A stretch of DNA of 64,000 nucleotides, taken from assembly GCA_034190875.2 (NCBI GenBank), contig CM067354.1, positions 43,567,275 through 43,631,274 on the forward strand, in the 5' to 3' direction. Source of the DNA: Urechis unicinctus (lineage: Eukaryota > Annelida > Polychaeta > Xenopneusta > Urechidae). A program made the translations under genes and the position numbers. Below the pieces are notes generated by a model. That model was given only the letters and a program-made list of their open reading frames with translations. It did no database searches and was not told where the DNA came from. Shown here in pieces: positions 14,561-27,186 of this stretch. Position 1 is the first letter of the stretch. Each line of letters starts with the position of its first letter.

Positions 14561-14935
14561 GGCCGGGAAGTAGGCATCGGCTGACGTCCCGGGCGTTGAC
14601 GTCCCGGGCGTCCCGGGCGTCGGGGACTTTTTTCCGATGTCTGGGATTTGCCGTGAGTATGGTCACATAAGATACGGGCACCGCGAGGCCCCCGCAAACA
14701 ATTTTCCGGATTATACGGACATCTGAAGTATACCGTAGGGAACCCGTAAGACTATCGCAAGGCTATCTGACGATGGCTGGGCTGTCGTACGGTAGCCGGA
14801 AGATGTGACGGTCGGGCTTCCTACGGGATAGTTGTGGCGTCCAAAATAGCGGCCGATAATCTCCCGGGGTCCTTACGGTCCCCAGGCTTGCCGACCGTTT
14901 TGGCAAAATTAACTCATCGCCAGGGCGCTTTTTCG
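14561..14935 (+). repeat. GC-rich repeat-like block rich in GACGTCCCGGGCG and CCGTA words
   Basis: The segment is markedly more GC-rich than its surroundings. GACGTCCCGGGCG occurs twice in tandem with an extra partial unit (14583-14625). It is followed by many CCGTA/TACGG words on both strands (about 14735-14875). This word bias suggests an interspersed or decayed tandem repeat. No protein family is visible in the open frames. Confidence 0.4.
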
Positions 14936-15055
14936 GAAATAGGCGCATTACTTGGGCGATTGTGACTCTTGACATGTCATGACAACTGAATTCTGACCGC
15001 TTCCCCTTAGTGTATCCCACCCCTCCTCACGCCGCATGCACGCACAAACGCACAA

Positions 15056-15058
<3 letters not shown>

Positions 15059-15145
<87 letters not shown>

Positions 15146-15165
15146 GCACACACACGCACACATAC
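15059..15165 (+). repeat. (CA)n microsatellite
   Basis: About 40 CA dinucleotides with a few CG variants at the end. The Thr-His and Cys-Val open frames across it are artefacts. Confidence 0.96.
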
Positions 15166-16525
15166 CGACAGTATAACACAACCACCATCCCAACCCCTCG
15201 GTGCTATTCCCGACTGGACACTAAAACTCCAATAATATACACATCACATCCAAAATAAGCTTGGGAGTTCATTCTTTCAGCATTTTCCGCTTTGAACCCC
15301 ACCAAGGATAGCCACACGTAGCATGCTTAATACATAGACATTAAGTCCACTTTGCCTGAAACGAGCTCAGTTAATTGTACGTTCCTATCGATTAGTGGGC
15401 TTGTGGGTGGTCGAGGGACTTTGACCTCACTTACCCCTCCATCTTTCTCTCTCTACTTTCCTGTCCTGTTGTAATAGAATCCCTAAACGCATGCATCCAT
15501 GGTCGAATTCATTGGAGTTATTTCTGCTTGGTGCTGGTTCCAATGAGGCTGGCGGAAGGGGGTGGGGGGGCCGAGTGGCTTGGATGTATTTTTCTGAGAT
15601 ATCAATGGCACCGTTATAGCGCCCCCCCCCCCCCCACCATGAGAGGATGTCGACATATTCACTTGCCAACGCTATTGTTAATAGCTTTTAGGATAACAAA
15701 AACTTAGTTACGTTAGAATATTAGACGTTTAAAATATATCCTTCACAAATGTTTACATCCGAATAAGAAGGATATTTTAAAGAAAAGAAAGAATGGTTTG
15801 CCCAATTGAATTGGACAATCCTACCATACCCATACATAGACAAATCAACAGCAAATCTAAGTCAAACAAACCCATTAGAATATGGTTCATGGGCAGAAGT
15901 TAAACACAATCTGGTTTCCATGCCACAACCCAGGACGAGAAGCCATAATATCTCTCTGCCATACAGTGACACCTCGTCTTTGCGGATAACCACCGTTTGC
16001 AAGCCCATATAAAGTTGAGATCAGGTATCTGCTGCACGTAGGATTCCACTAACGCCAATTCGCTGGCTTTACATAAAATGAATGTGATTTTTCCTTGTTT
16101 GTACACCTTTCTTAGTATGGGAACACTAGATTTTCGATAATTTATCGATATCGACATTTTGAAAACAACTTCCATACGTTTTTTCACAAACATAAGCAAG
16201 TGAATAGCTACCTGGACCAGAGACTACGCATGCGCAACTCCACAATTTTCTGGTATTATCGCTCAAACTCCGCCCGTTTTCGGCCTCGGGTATATCATGC
16301 ATTAAGCATTTATAGCGCCTACCGTGTACCATATTTGGTTTTCAAAAACGTAAAACGATAAGAAATCAGACTTCAAAAGCCATTAAATAGTCGGGTCATC
16401 GATTTGAATACATTTTACGGATGTCATTATCAAAAGTGGAAGAGAATTGGCCGATGATTTATTGTACGACAGATTTATTTTTTATGCAAAGCACCTTTGA
16501 ATTTGGAGCTCACAAGAAGTGTCTG
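15166..16525. other. Intergenic, no gene found
   Basis: A G-rich run (15558-15570) and a C-run (about 15622-15637) are present. Otherwise there is no supportable feature. Confidence 0.5.
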
Positions 16526-16812
16526 TTAGTAACAGATCTCTGTATTGTAGAGTACATACAACGACCAGCTTTTGCCACTAACCTCCGTCTTCCTACATGG
16601 GTATTTCTCACGAGAGCAGTAATCTTGCTTGATGCATTGACCGAATAAGCGCATACACCGGAAGTCATCTTTCCCGCATTTGGGGCATTCTGGGAGACGC
16701 GACAGGAAGTGGCATGAGCGACACGATGTATGCTGGCACTCGCCTTGACAATGCTGTTTCTCCTCATTGTTGTCTCTGTGTTCAGAAAACAGGCATTTCA
16801 TACAAAAACTTC
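16526..16812 (-). CDS. Possible cysteine-rich exon, unrecognised
   Basis: A minus-strand frame of about 90 codons carries twelve cysteines, in patterns such as CQGECQHTSCRSC and CPKCGKDDFRC. This is far above chance, but the spacing does not match a zinc finger, EGF or knottin family that I can name. A weak acceptor-like AG sits just upstream (about 16813), and a donor-like GAG|GTTAGT lies near 16580. No signal peptide or start exon is visible. It could be one exon of a secreted protein, or a chance frame. Confidence 0.2.
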
Positions 16813-17092
16813 ATCGACAGCCAGATAATATAAAAATGAATACTGGGATTCAACACCAATCATCTTTAATGATTGGTGAGGATATATGTTATTGTTATAA
16901 CTCAACCCCCCTCATTAATTGTTATCCATGCGATGAGAACCCACGACTCTTGGGTTGAAAGTCCATGGAGACAATTCTGAGCCAGGTCACGCACCCCATG
17001 ATATATACAATTACTAAAATCTGTCTATGAATTGTTACATATCGTGCATGTAATGAATAACTGGATGCCTCTATAATAATGAGATATTCACC

Positions 17093-17295
17093 TCGGATTA
17101 AATAGCCCATTTATTAAAATCATGAACACATACAAATATCCGGGGTAAGTATCACATGGACTTATGTCGTACACGATATATTTTGTATCTTTTGTCTTAA
17201 ATATTCCCAGTGGTAACTCATCTGTAAAATTTAGGGCAACATCTTCACTCTTAATTCGAATTAACTCTCCCAAGACGGCGTTAGCTGTCTAAGTG
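17093..17295 (-). CDS. Possible exon, unrecognised
   Basis: A minus-strand frame of about 63 codons has a protein-like composition (for example NFTDELPLGIFKTKDTKY). It is bounded by an AG acceptor-like site near 17292 and a donor-like CCGAG|GTGAAT near 17095. It could belong with the cysteine-rich frame at 16.5-16.8 kb on the same strand, but I cannot show a consistent joined reading frame or a start. Confidence 0.15.
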
Positions 17296-17638
17296 CAAAG
17301 TATACATACACAGCGGAGCAGACTGATTTCGGGTGTTGGTGGCAGTAATCAGGTGTGCATTTAGGTCTGCAGGTCAGTGACCAGGCTTCGTCTTTCTGCT
17401 CTCCGGTTAATACCGATATTCTGGACGGATCTGACGTCATCACAAACAAACACACATCCACAAAGATCACGCTCGGGCAAACATATCGATAACATAGGCA
17501 AATATCTAAGCAAACGTAATCTTGCAAATTGAACAGGCCAGTTTATCAGCGCTACATTGGTTCTAAACCTATGGTTTGATGCGTTGGTCTGGACGTACTG
17601 TTGGCGCTGGTTTGGACTGCTGTTTTGGCCGGTCAGTC

Positions 17639-17903
17639 TAGACTATTGTTATGACGTGTTAGTGAGGATTGTCCTCTAGACTATTGTTATGACGTGTTAG
17701 TGAGGATTGTCCTCTAGACTATTGTTATGACGTGTTAGTGAGGATTGTCCTCTAGACTATTGTTATGACGTGTTAGTGAGGATTGTCCTCTAGACTATTG
17801 TTATGACGTGTTAGTGAGGATTGTCCTCTAGACTATTGTTATGATGTGTTAGAGTGAGGATTGTCCTCTAGACTATTGTTATGACGTGTTAGTGAGGATT
17901 GTC
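17639..17903 (+). repeat. 38 bp minisatellite, 7 copies
   Basis: The unit begins TAGACTATTGTTATGACGTG. Units start at 17639, 17677, 17715, 17753, 17791, 17829 and 17869. The first five are essentially identical; the sixth has a 2 bp insertion and one substitution. Such low divergence means recent expansion or homogenisation. Confidence 0.97.
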
Positions 17904-18240
17904 AATCTGACGTCTGAACTGGGTTCTTCTGGCACGTAACAAACGCAACCGATATCTGAGCAAGTAGGGGTGCACTTCTGTTCATGTGTCGTAGTAAGGA
18001 TTTAAAATTTATAGTGATTCAATTTACAAAGATTAAAGAGAACTTTGATTAGACTAACAAACATAATGAGGATCTGTGATTCAACTGAGAACGATCCAGA
18101 CGAGTTGTGAGTGAACTGTCGACGTCGAGGGTTAGTTGTGATAAAACCGGCGTTGATTATGACGAGCTTAATCAAAGTGACGACGTGCCCATTGCGAGCT
18201 CTGATTAAACTTATAATAGTTATGGCGAGTTGAGAATTAA

Positions 18241-18488
18241 CTGTCGACGATCAGGACGAGCTGTGATTAAACTGTCGACGATCAGGACGAGCTGTGATTA
18301 AACTGTCGACGATCAGGACGAGCTGTGATTAAACTGTCGACGATCAGGACGAGCTGTGATTAAACTGTCGACGATCAGGACGAGCTGTGATTAAACTGTC
18401 GACGATCAGGACGAGCTGTGATTAAACTGTCGACGATCACGATGAGCTATGATTAAACTGTCGACGATCAGGACGAGCTGTGATTCAA
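18241..18488 (+). repeat. 31 bp minisatellite, 8 copies
   Basis: The unit begins CTGTCGACGATCAGGACGAG. Units start every 31 bases from 18241 to 18458. Copies are nearly identical except the seventh. Degenerate forms of the same unit extend upstream to about 18080, which gives the direction of spread. Confidence 0.97.
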
Positions 18489-20879
18489 TTTGCCATATCT
18501 ACACAATGCTCACCCTAATGTAAGGGGTACTATTGGTAAGCATACAGTATGGAAATTGATCCGTTATATAAAGTGGAAATCAACCTTCGTGTCATTATTG
18601 CAATGTTGCTATGTAAATAGACGATGAAACTAAATTGCGCCCAAATCCAGGACTATAGTGGGTTGAGGGCATCTGGGTATTGATCGTTAATACAAAACCC
18701 ATGCGACGAGTTTGGTTTTGATATATAATATAAGCAAACACGGATTAACCCATGTATCACACCAATTGCATTTTAAGTTTAAACTGCAATAATAACGTAA
18801 GTGTAGAAGTTTCGAACTCTAGAGACGCAGATATCTCAATCTTGGATAGCTCTCTGTTTTGACACGTTTATGGCGAGGCCCCGGAGGTAAGGCGTTCTCC
18901 TAGTATTATCAATAATATTATTATTATCATTATGATTATGATTCATCCGACCGTAAAATCATTTTGCAGACAGAAATATACTTATAACTCGGCACCCAAA
19001 AGTAGCAGTCATAATTCTATTTGGCCCTAATCACACTAGTCACTGCTTTATTGACCCGAATCATTAAGTTGTCAACTGACTGACGCAAGTTGTATTATAT
19101 TTACAGACCCAAAGCGTTTCTGTTTTTATTCCATCGACCTCAGAACTTACTCGCTGTTGCTTGCACTGATCCCAAATAAATGAGCAATTAACTGACAAGC
19201 GGTTAACGAACTATTTATCATTAACACCTTCCAGTCATTAGTTCAATTACCCCAAACAAAAAAGTGTTTGACACTAAAAGAAGGAGGAATCAACACATTT
19301 ACTCGACATCCACTGGTACCTAATCATTTCAAACAGAATGTTTTGATCTTAAGATTTTTTAAGTCCAGGGCAGATTGAGCCGTATAAGCGAGAGCACCCA
19401 GCACTTAGGATTCTCGTACATAAAGTTGTTAATCTTAGCGTTGATTTAAACCTTTCACTGTCATTAGCGGATTCCTGTCTATAACGGACAACGGAGATGA
19501 TTCTATCAAGAGTCCGTTAGAGGCAGGTTTTAATTGCTACCTCTAACGGCCAAACATCCTATTTATATATACACAACTCAATGATTATTAATATTTCAAC
19601 CGGATCCCGATATCAGGCTTCCGAGCGTCAATCTACTCATTCTTCGAATATATAAATCGAGTAAACCCGTGCATATCAAGCGCTAGTGGACATTTGGCAT
19701 TTGGCATTACCAAGCGTAGCATTACTCACATTAAATATCGCTGATGTTTCAACGGCCAACAACGGGGCGGTTGTCGGAAAGCGCGCCGCTGGAAAATCGC
19801 TATATGTTCTTCTTTGACCTCAGCGAAGGCTATGCCGAGGATTAGGTGATGAAACCTCTAATAAATACTTTCAGGCGAGCCTCGAATTCAAAAAGAAGCT
19901 ACTCTCGCAATTATATAATCAATAACAAATTATAAATGCTAATATCCTTTGTATAAAATTACAAAATTGGCATTGTATTGGGCTAAATTTCGAATAAAAA
20001 ACCTTTAACATTTTTTTATTTGAGCGCGCATCGTACAAGTAAAAGACCAGTGCATAGGATTTGGTGTCTATATCACTGATACCGGCCTGTCACTACTACA
20101 TATCAGCTATACCAAGTGCTGAATTCACAATAATGTCTACATCATGGCACCAGGTTACATAATTACCACCCACTCAATCACAACCCACTACTAAATCTAT
20201 CGTTTAAAATCATTATGAAAAGGGATACACAATCCCACGTTATGCCCGATATTTACATTGAAAAATGGGTCTACGATTGGCCGCTATGGGAAGATTTACC
20301 TGTCATCTACATTTAGCAGGTGCGCGCGTGTTAATTGACACACGATGACTAATATGTGGCGCAGGTGTGCGTGGGATTGCGTCACTTACGTCAGTAGTAT
20401 TGCACTATTTTTTACCACCCCCCCCCCCCCCCGAGTATATTTCTGTAATTAACATGCTGCTGAAGTAAATCGTATCAACTACAATATGATATTAGCATAT
20501 TTAAAAGTTCATTGTGCATGTCATATCGGAATGCAATGACTCGAATATGGAGGAACTGAGGAACACCGCCAGGCTGCTTCCAGGATTAATCTCGTAACGT
20601 CGTGTCAGATATAGCCAGATAATGACTTCATCGTAAACGCGTTCACAGTCATCCTCATTATCGTCGTCATAATAATCACAACAATCATACCTACAAGAAC
20701 CCTCGTCGTCATTATCATCTATCATTCCATCGAATTTTTAAAAATCAACGTTCAGCAGACTGTCTTAGAGGGTACCCGGGATTAATGGCAGCCTGCGTAT
20801 AACGGTCAGACTTTCAAAATTCACCCACTTCAATTTATCTCAGATACAGCCGAGAAATCACTTCCGTTAGCGGACAGAT
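18489..20879. other. Intergenic, no gene found
   Basis: A small ATT/ATG-type trinucleotide patch lies at 18905-18945, and a C-run of about 15 lies at 20418-20433. No exon or RNA gene is supportable. Confidence 0.5.
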
Positions 20880-20885
20880 TTTATT
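20880..20885 (-). promoter_or_regulatory. Polyadenylation signal AATAAA, only 4 bases past a stop codon
   Basis: Minus-strand AATAAA begins four bases after the stop codon of the IGFBP-domain frame. It would give a very short 3' UTR if the single-exon reading of that gene is right. Confidence 0.45.
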
Positions 20886-20889
20886 GTAC

Positions 20890-21279
20890 CTAAGATTTTC
20901 TAAAAAATATAAGTTCGTCCCCCAGCTCACCTGGTAGACACCGGCCCGTAGCGGCGTAGCTTTGTGGTTTAACAGCCGATGTCACTTCACAAATCAATCC
21001 TTGATCACATTTGCCCATGAAGCTATTTTCACCGCCGCATGGCTCCCCTACTTGCTTGGCACAGACGGGGCAGCAGTTACATACCCCAAGGGAAAGACCC
21101 CCTGGGCATTTCAAGTTCTTAGCCCGGCGAGGGTAGCAGTGGATCCGATCACATGGAGGACAGAGGAGGTTGAGAGCCGGGGACACTTGCGAGGTTGAAG
21201 TACCACTTCTCCGTGAATCCACCGGAACGGATAGGAGTACGGCGCCCGTGAGCGCGTACAATCCTATTCCCAACCACAT
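20890..21279 (-). CDS. Secreted single IGFBP-domain protein
   Basis: A 129-residue ATG-initiated frame. Residues 1 to about 22 form a hydrophobic signal peptide, so the product is probably secreted. Residues 40-114 contain twelve cysteines (40, 43, 48, 58, 67, 69, 70, 73, 81, 91, 97, 114), with the CNCCPVCA core and the GEPCGG, CDQGLIC and GRC landmarks of the insulin-like growth factor-binding N-terminal domain. There is no thyroglobulin domain, so it resembles invertebrate single-IGFBP-domain proteins (SIBD/perlustrin type), which are thought to bind insulin-like peptides or act in innate immunity. A strong donor-like CCAG|GTGAGC right after the domain (boundary at 20931) means the last 13 residues may instead be intron, with further exons downstream. 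Confidence 0.8.
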   Translation of the reverse strand: MWLGIGLYALTGAVLLSVPVDSRRSGTSTSQVSPALNLLCPPCDRIHCYPRRAKNLKCPGGLSLGVCNCCPVCAKQVGEPCGGENSFMGKCDQGLICEVTSAVKPQSYAATGRCLPGELGDELIFFRKS

Positions 21280-24200
21280 CGGAGTTTTTAAGTACTACCG
21301 CTGCACAGATTCTGAACACGAAAGGATTCCGACTCCACGAGATACAGACACTATGTTAACTATTGATAATCTATGTAATTAATGGTTATATCCCTTGTTG
21401 GTAGGTCAGGAGGCTGGTCCCTTTAATGCTTGGTGAGTTTTCTCAGTTGGCAGACGCAGATGTCGGTACAGGTATATGTCCACACTGACACCTGCCCCTC
21501 AGTGAAACCTATACTCAATTGACGCGTCTCGTCTCGAGGGAGACATCTCCGAACGCGCCATATTTGTCAGCGAAGCAAGGCGCAACTGACATCCACGCTT
21601 TGTCAATCACGCTCGCGCTCTCTCGCTCTCTCCCCTCATCAAGGTATGACTATTTGTCTAGAATAAGCGTGACTCTTGAAATCGAGTGCTTCTCTCGCGA
21701 ATCCACGCGAGCTCTCGTGCAGAGAGCGGGAGAGAGGAGGACTGAGTACAGGGCAGGTGCTGTGACTAACCCGTGTGCGCGGGATTATAAACAGTTCGAT
21801 ATATCCGTCGACAAACCGTCTTGCTCTTCCTTGTAAGTATCCCTCTGATCCGGCGACTTAGCGAAGAGCAAACAATGGCATTACCACTAACGCTTAAGCC
21901 CCCTCATAGTTAGTCAAATGTGCAGAGAGACGGATGCTAGGAGGTTCCTGTCAGCCATGCTGGGTGGTTCTTAATTGACCCAAAGGTGGCGCAGACGATC
22001 GTTCCAGCCTCCAACTTAGTAATGACGTCACTGTCTGCGACTTGTGGGATCATTTATGGGGATTCTCATTTTAGCACGCCGTGGGGTCAAGCGCATATTG
22101 TCTGGCTAGCATCATTTTTGTATCAACTTAATATGAAGCGAGTTCCAACCAATAACAATGATTTCTGCTTTAGAGTCACGTATTCAAAAAAATTTAAAAA
22201 GCTGTTGACAACACCTGAATTAGTTACCTGCGCACATCTAGTCCAGCTCTGCGTTCGCGAATGAAGGTGTTGGTATGAACACGGAGTTTCCCCTGGTATG
22301 GACAACACTTTTGGATGCAAACTCTCTTTCCACAATGATATTAAATCGTTGCCTCGTTCTCTCCGTGCTATCTACAATCCTAAACATGGAAACGAACGAC
22401 CGCTTTAAGTACGCGTGCGTCGCCTACTCAATGAATGGAACTCGCGTTCTCAAAACACCCTCATATGCTCCTCTTTATTGGCCCCACTAAACTCAAAAAC
22501 AAATCGGGCTTCGGCCAGCATTTGCTTTGATACTAAATATTCGAGACCATCGTTCTCTCTTTGACAGATAAGCACACTTCTATGAACAGGGACCAATCTT
22601 GTTTTTCATTCGAGTTTTATTCATTGTCAAACACATCGCCGTATTTGTCAACTAGAATTCCACGCGCCTCCTGCCCACCTTAAATGGTCTGATTGATGTG
22701 CTAAGTGAAAAAACCAGATGACAATCTTTCGGCAAACGACCCTCGTGCCTGCCCCAAGGCAACAATCCCTTTTATTCGGACAGCGCATAAATATTTGCCG
22801 GTATTTGCTCGCAAGATTTCGTCTTCTTTTTAGGTTTCCGATTTCTGTCAAAGAGCTGAATGGATTAAAGCAAAACAAATATAGATTGCCGGCTACAAGA
22901 GACCACGCCGCGGGGGGCATACCGAGAAGTCTGCGATCCAAAATGAGCATTCTGGGAATTCTGCGCTTGTGTGGGGTGTGTCGGGAAGAGAACGTATCAC
23001 CGGAGGCACAATTATACAGTTCGATAGAGGAGAATGATCTTTCTTGATTATTGATGGTTGAAATTAAAGAAACAATAACCTGATCATATGCTGATTGATA
23101 TATCAGCCAACCCCCAAAGATCGACTGTACATCATTCGGTGTTGTGTGTATCCATTTGTCTGCGGTGCTGGTGATTACATTTCATCGCGTTAATCGACTT
23201 AAATTGGCAAGAATCGTGATTATCATTTATTCACTGCGAAACTGTGCGGGATAACACGCAATTGCCATATATCGCTATGTGCCACTCGGCGCTGTGAACC
23301 GATCGCACTTACCCTAGTCTTATACAAATCAAACACGGAATATCAACAACATTCTTTAACACCAAGTCAAGCCTATCCCAATATAAGCTGAAAGTTCATA
23401 GAGGAATCCATTGCTTTGATAAACAGTTTATCTTGACGAGGCGGTGGGATGATTAGCCTTTGATCGTCTCTAACACCAAGTAATGTTGGTTTATCGACTC
23501 ATATCGGACTGTTATAGTAACCTAGCAATCGCCAAGTCGTTACTTATGATTCCAGTCAGACCTCTATCGGTATTACAAAACCAGACGATGCAGTGGTACT
23601 GTAGACCAATGGGGAGTGTATTGTCAAGTGGTTCTACCTCAACAACCCGGTACGACTTAGTCCATTTCTATTCGTGGTGATATAATGTTATAAAAGCCGT
23701 GATTATGCTGATGCTAAGGCTGAATTTCCCTGGCGAATAGTTACAAGGTGAAAAGACTAATTCGTCTCAATTGATCACGATTCAAGATTTTATGTTAACA
23801 TTGTGCAATTATCCAACAGATGTGGTTGAGATGCGACATGAAATGATGAGGTCAACCTAGTGGTGACAGCGCCTGGTGAGACGCCAAATATATCCGCTAT
23901 GATGAGCCAATATTATTTCGCAACGTTATGATGTTACTGAATTACGAGTGTTTGTTTCCTGCTAAAGGCATACCGTTTACACACAGTGTCGAACAAATGA
24001 TATTGCCACTTGAATTTAAAAGCTCCAGAAGCGAGCCATTCAGGAATCATTGGATTTATAAATGCATCAAATGTACCTAAGGCCTTCGAAGTTTTAGAAT
24101 GATGACCAAAATATGATACTTGTGAAACAACTCATAAACCATGAAAGAGCAAGTAAGCAGGAGCTTTTCAGTGTAAATGAATGCGATCGCCTACATGTCG

Positions 24201-26431
24201 CTGCATAAAATGCACGGCTTTAATGCCGCTAACCTAATAGGATATTCAACATATGATAATCGCACGTTCGGTTATGCGGGCATTGGATACAAACATTAGG
24301 ACAATCCATCCTACGTGGTCAATTCAAAGGTTACGGAGACATAATGTAAGTCCAATTGAACGCGAATTCGGCTATAAAGGAACGATTCATTGGATTATAT
24401 TAACACAAAAAAACTAACATGTGCAGATGATCTCCGATTGAGCGCGATCCCACCACTTTCTTGATAACATCAAAGAGCTGATAGTTACGATAAGGGGGCT
24501 CACTCGTATTTAGTGCATCATGACGTGCGCAGTAAGGTGTCGCCCGCTGTTGGACTTTGTTATCGTTGTAACATGTGCTTCGTATGTATTAAATGCGTAA
24601 CAGCGCCAAATGGTAGTCGTTCCTATTTAGTATTGACTTATGCGGTGATCATTTCCAGCAGGCCCGTCGTCATGTGACGCTATCATAAAATCAGCACAAA
24701 CACATGGAAATATTGTTTATGTTGAAGTTATGGAGACATATAATTGGTCGAGGCGACCCTGCCATCAAGTTGTGGTTTTAAGCTAGACGTTATGACAAAC
24801 ATCGGGCTGCACACATATTTTGCGGGGAGTGAGGCCTCCTAGCGTATCTATAAGCTCTTTAATGACATTTTAGTGACCTCTACGATCGCGTCACAACAGA
24901 ATTTCACTGCATGCTCAAGAGAGGGAGGGGTTGGGGGGCAGGTCATTTTTCATATTTCCACCTTGCAATATTCCTTGAGTTATTCCATGGAAAAGCTGGC
25001 TCATCTCCAGACATACTGTTATGGCGGTGTTATGTCCAATGCTTTATGTACAACGAGGTTGAACCACGTCTAACCTAGTGAATTTTTTACTTATAAAATT
25101 AGCTAGGCTGTTGTTAGGTCAGCAGGGACTTCGGATCTGATGTGGTCTAGTGACATTTTTAAGAGGAAGATACAGATAAATCTATCTTACGAAATGAGAA
25201 ACTCTGAAGATATTTATATTCCCTTGATAAAAACACGATTTGCAAACGCCCTACCTCTTCATACGTTCCCTATTATGTGGAATAAATATCATTATATCGA
25301 TTCAAAGGTTCATTATATAACAGTCAATTCTAAAATACCATAAAATTATAATTCTGATAACAAGCTTCATTTATCATATTTTCAAACAGACATATTGGCA
25401 AGAATTCAATTTACCAATTGATGAACTTGGCGAAGAGCTACCATTGGTTAAAACAAAATTACGATACGATCATCAGATTGAAAATAAGCTTTACATCGGC
25501 TTTTCCTAATTGTATTGTAGCAGTATGATGACAAAACATTCCATGAGTACAAAATCATAGCGCGGCTCTTGCTGAATCGTAATGATCATTAATGCGTTCC
25601 GTGACGTCATCGATGTAAATAGAATTTTAAGCTTCGATTCGCACTGTTCATGGCAACAACAGACCCATTTTATGACTATTGCACCGATAATTACGATTTC
25701 ATCAGCGACAGAAATCTTTATGAAAATTGTCCATGTGAAAAAACCCGATCGATTGATAATTTGCCTGTTAATACGAATTGAAAGAATTTCACAGGTTTTT
25801 GCTACCTGAAAATATTTACATGCTGGAATGTTTTTAGCAATGCATAATTTACAATTACATATAACGAGGAAAAGTTTCCAATTGCATGAAACGTTAAGAA
25901 CATATAAGCTACAACATGGTGTACATTTTATAAATATCAAACATTTATCCCCGAAGATATTCGGGATTCTAGATTTTCACATTTTGACAAGGTTGACAAA
26001 AAGAGTCTGGGTTATGCACAACATTGTGGCCGACCTATCAAAAAAAATCTCGAAATTGTTTAAAAAGTTGTTACAAACACACACACACAAACATACAAAC
26101 GGCACTGATAAAGATAACTTGGCGAAAGCATTCGCCAAATTAATAATATTAATACCCTACAATTCGATTGTGCATCTACAACGTGAATGTGAGGATCATG
26201 GCTATTTATTATATTTACATTTGTGATATTCACCCTTCATATACATTTGTATATATATATGTACATATATACATATATATATATGATCCATACCAGCTTC
26301 GCATCCCATGTAAATCGATAGCAAACTTATTGTATATACTCAAATGCTTCAATCGTATCCTCGCTTAACTCTAGCGACCTAAACAACAACCTTAGAACAC
26401 AACACAACCCATATAAACCATCTAAATAGAC
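21280..26431. other. Intergenic, no gene found
   Basis: About 5 kb without a family-like frame. TATAAA at 21786-21791, followed by GTAAGT at 21833-21838, could be a core promoter with a tiny first exon on the plus strand, but nothing downstream supports it. A short CA/TA-rich patch lies near 26080 and 26250-26285. Confidence 0.5.
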
Positions 26432-26473
26432 CATTATTATGTCTTCCAACGATAGTTGGAAGACATAATAATG
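26432..26473. repeat. Perfect short hairpin
   Basis: A 19 bp perfect inverted repeat with a 4-base loop (GATA). The right arm reads GTTGGAAGACATAATAATG. It is too short for a typical animal pre-miRNA. It may be a minimal foldback element or the remnant of two transposon ends. Confidence 0.85.
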
Positions 26474-27015
26474 CTTTAGCCAGATTTTTTTTCTTCTTCT
26501 TCTCCAGTCAAGGATTTTCGGGCTTTTCTCCGGAACGGTTAAACATATCAACATGAAATTTTGGGGAATGATAGATCAAGTTGGGACACAAGTGCCGATC
26601 CAGTTTGACGCACATGCGCAGTGTTGGAGGCTTATGGGATCGATTTTTTCGTCAATTTTTCCCCCCATTTTCTGTAACTATCTCCTCCATAACTACTGCG
26701 GTTACGAACATATGAATTATAAGGAATAGGCGAAAAAAAATACTTGTTTTCACCTTTTGTACTTTGTATAATGACATGTATTTTAGAGTACCTATCGCGA
26801 TTTTTGCTACGAGTTCTCTCCTCGCTGATATCTCTGAAACGGCTGTATTTACGCACATGAAATTTTGTCAGTATTTAGAACTTGGCCTCGTGATAATGAT
26901 TGTAACAGTATTTTTAGCATTCACAGTAACAAAAAAAGTAAAAAGGACGATTAGTTTCAAGGTTTTCTACTGCAGCAGCTTAGCGCGCAGGCTAACTGCA
27001 GGTGCTGTTTAAGTA
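26474..27015. other. Intergenic, probable decayed repeat
   Basis: No coding feature is supportable. The 22-base string at about 26646-26667 (TTTTCGTCAATTTTTCCCCC and two more bases) recurs near 41010-41031 inside PCLAF intron 1. Part of this stretch is therefore probably an interspersed repeat. Confidence 0.35.
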
Positions 27016-27186
27016 GGCCAAACCTTAGGTAATCGACCAGAGGCATTCATCGCTTGCCTTAGCTGGGTTTGCATTGACTTGGCTAGGGGGTCATGTCAAA
27101 ACAGGCCAAACCTTACGTAATCGACCAGCGGCATTTATCACTTTCGTCGGCTCAATATTGACTTGGCAAAGGGGTCATGTCAAAAC
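27016..27186 (+). repeat. Tandem duplication, about 88 bp x 2
   Basis: GGCCAAACCTTA...GGTCATGTCAAAACA occurs twice head-to-tail (27016-27103 and 27104-27186). The ends are well conserved; the middle is more diverged. Confidence 0.85.

Noticed and set aside
14948-15258. Cys-Val and Thr-His repeat frames
   Set aside because: Translations of the CA microsatellite on the two strands.
17639-18488. CRISPR-like array
   Set aside because: Copies are directly adjacent with no unique spacers, and this is animal DNA; these are minisatellites.
21786-21838. TATAAA followed by GTAAGT, a possible tiny first exon
   Set aside because: The exon would be under 20 bases and no downstream coding exon on that strand is recognisable.
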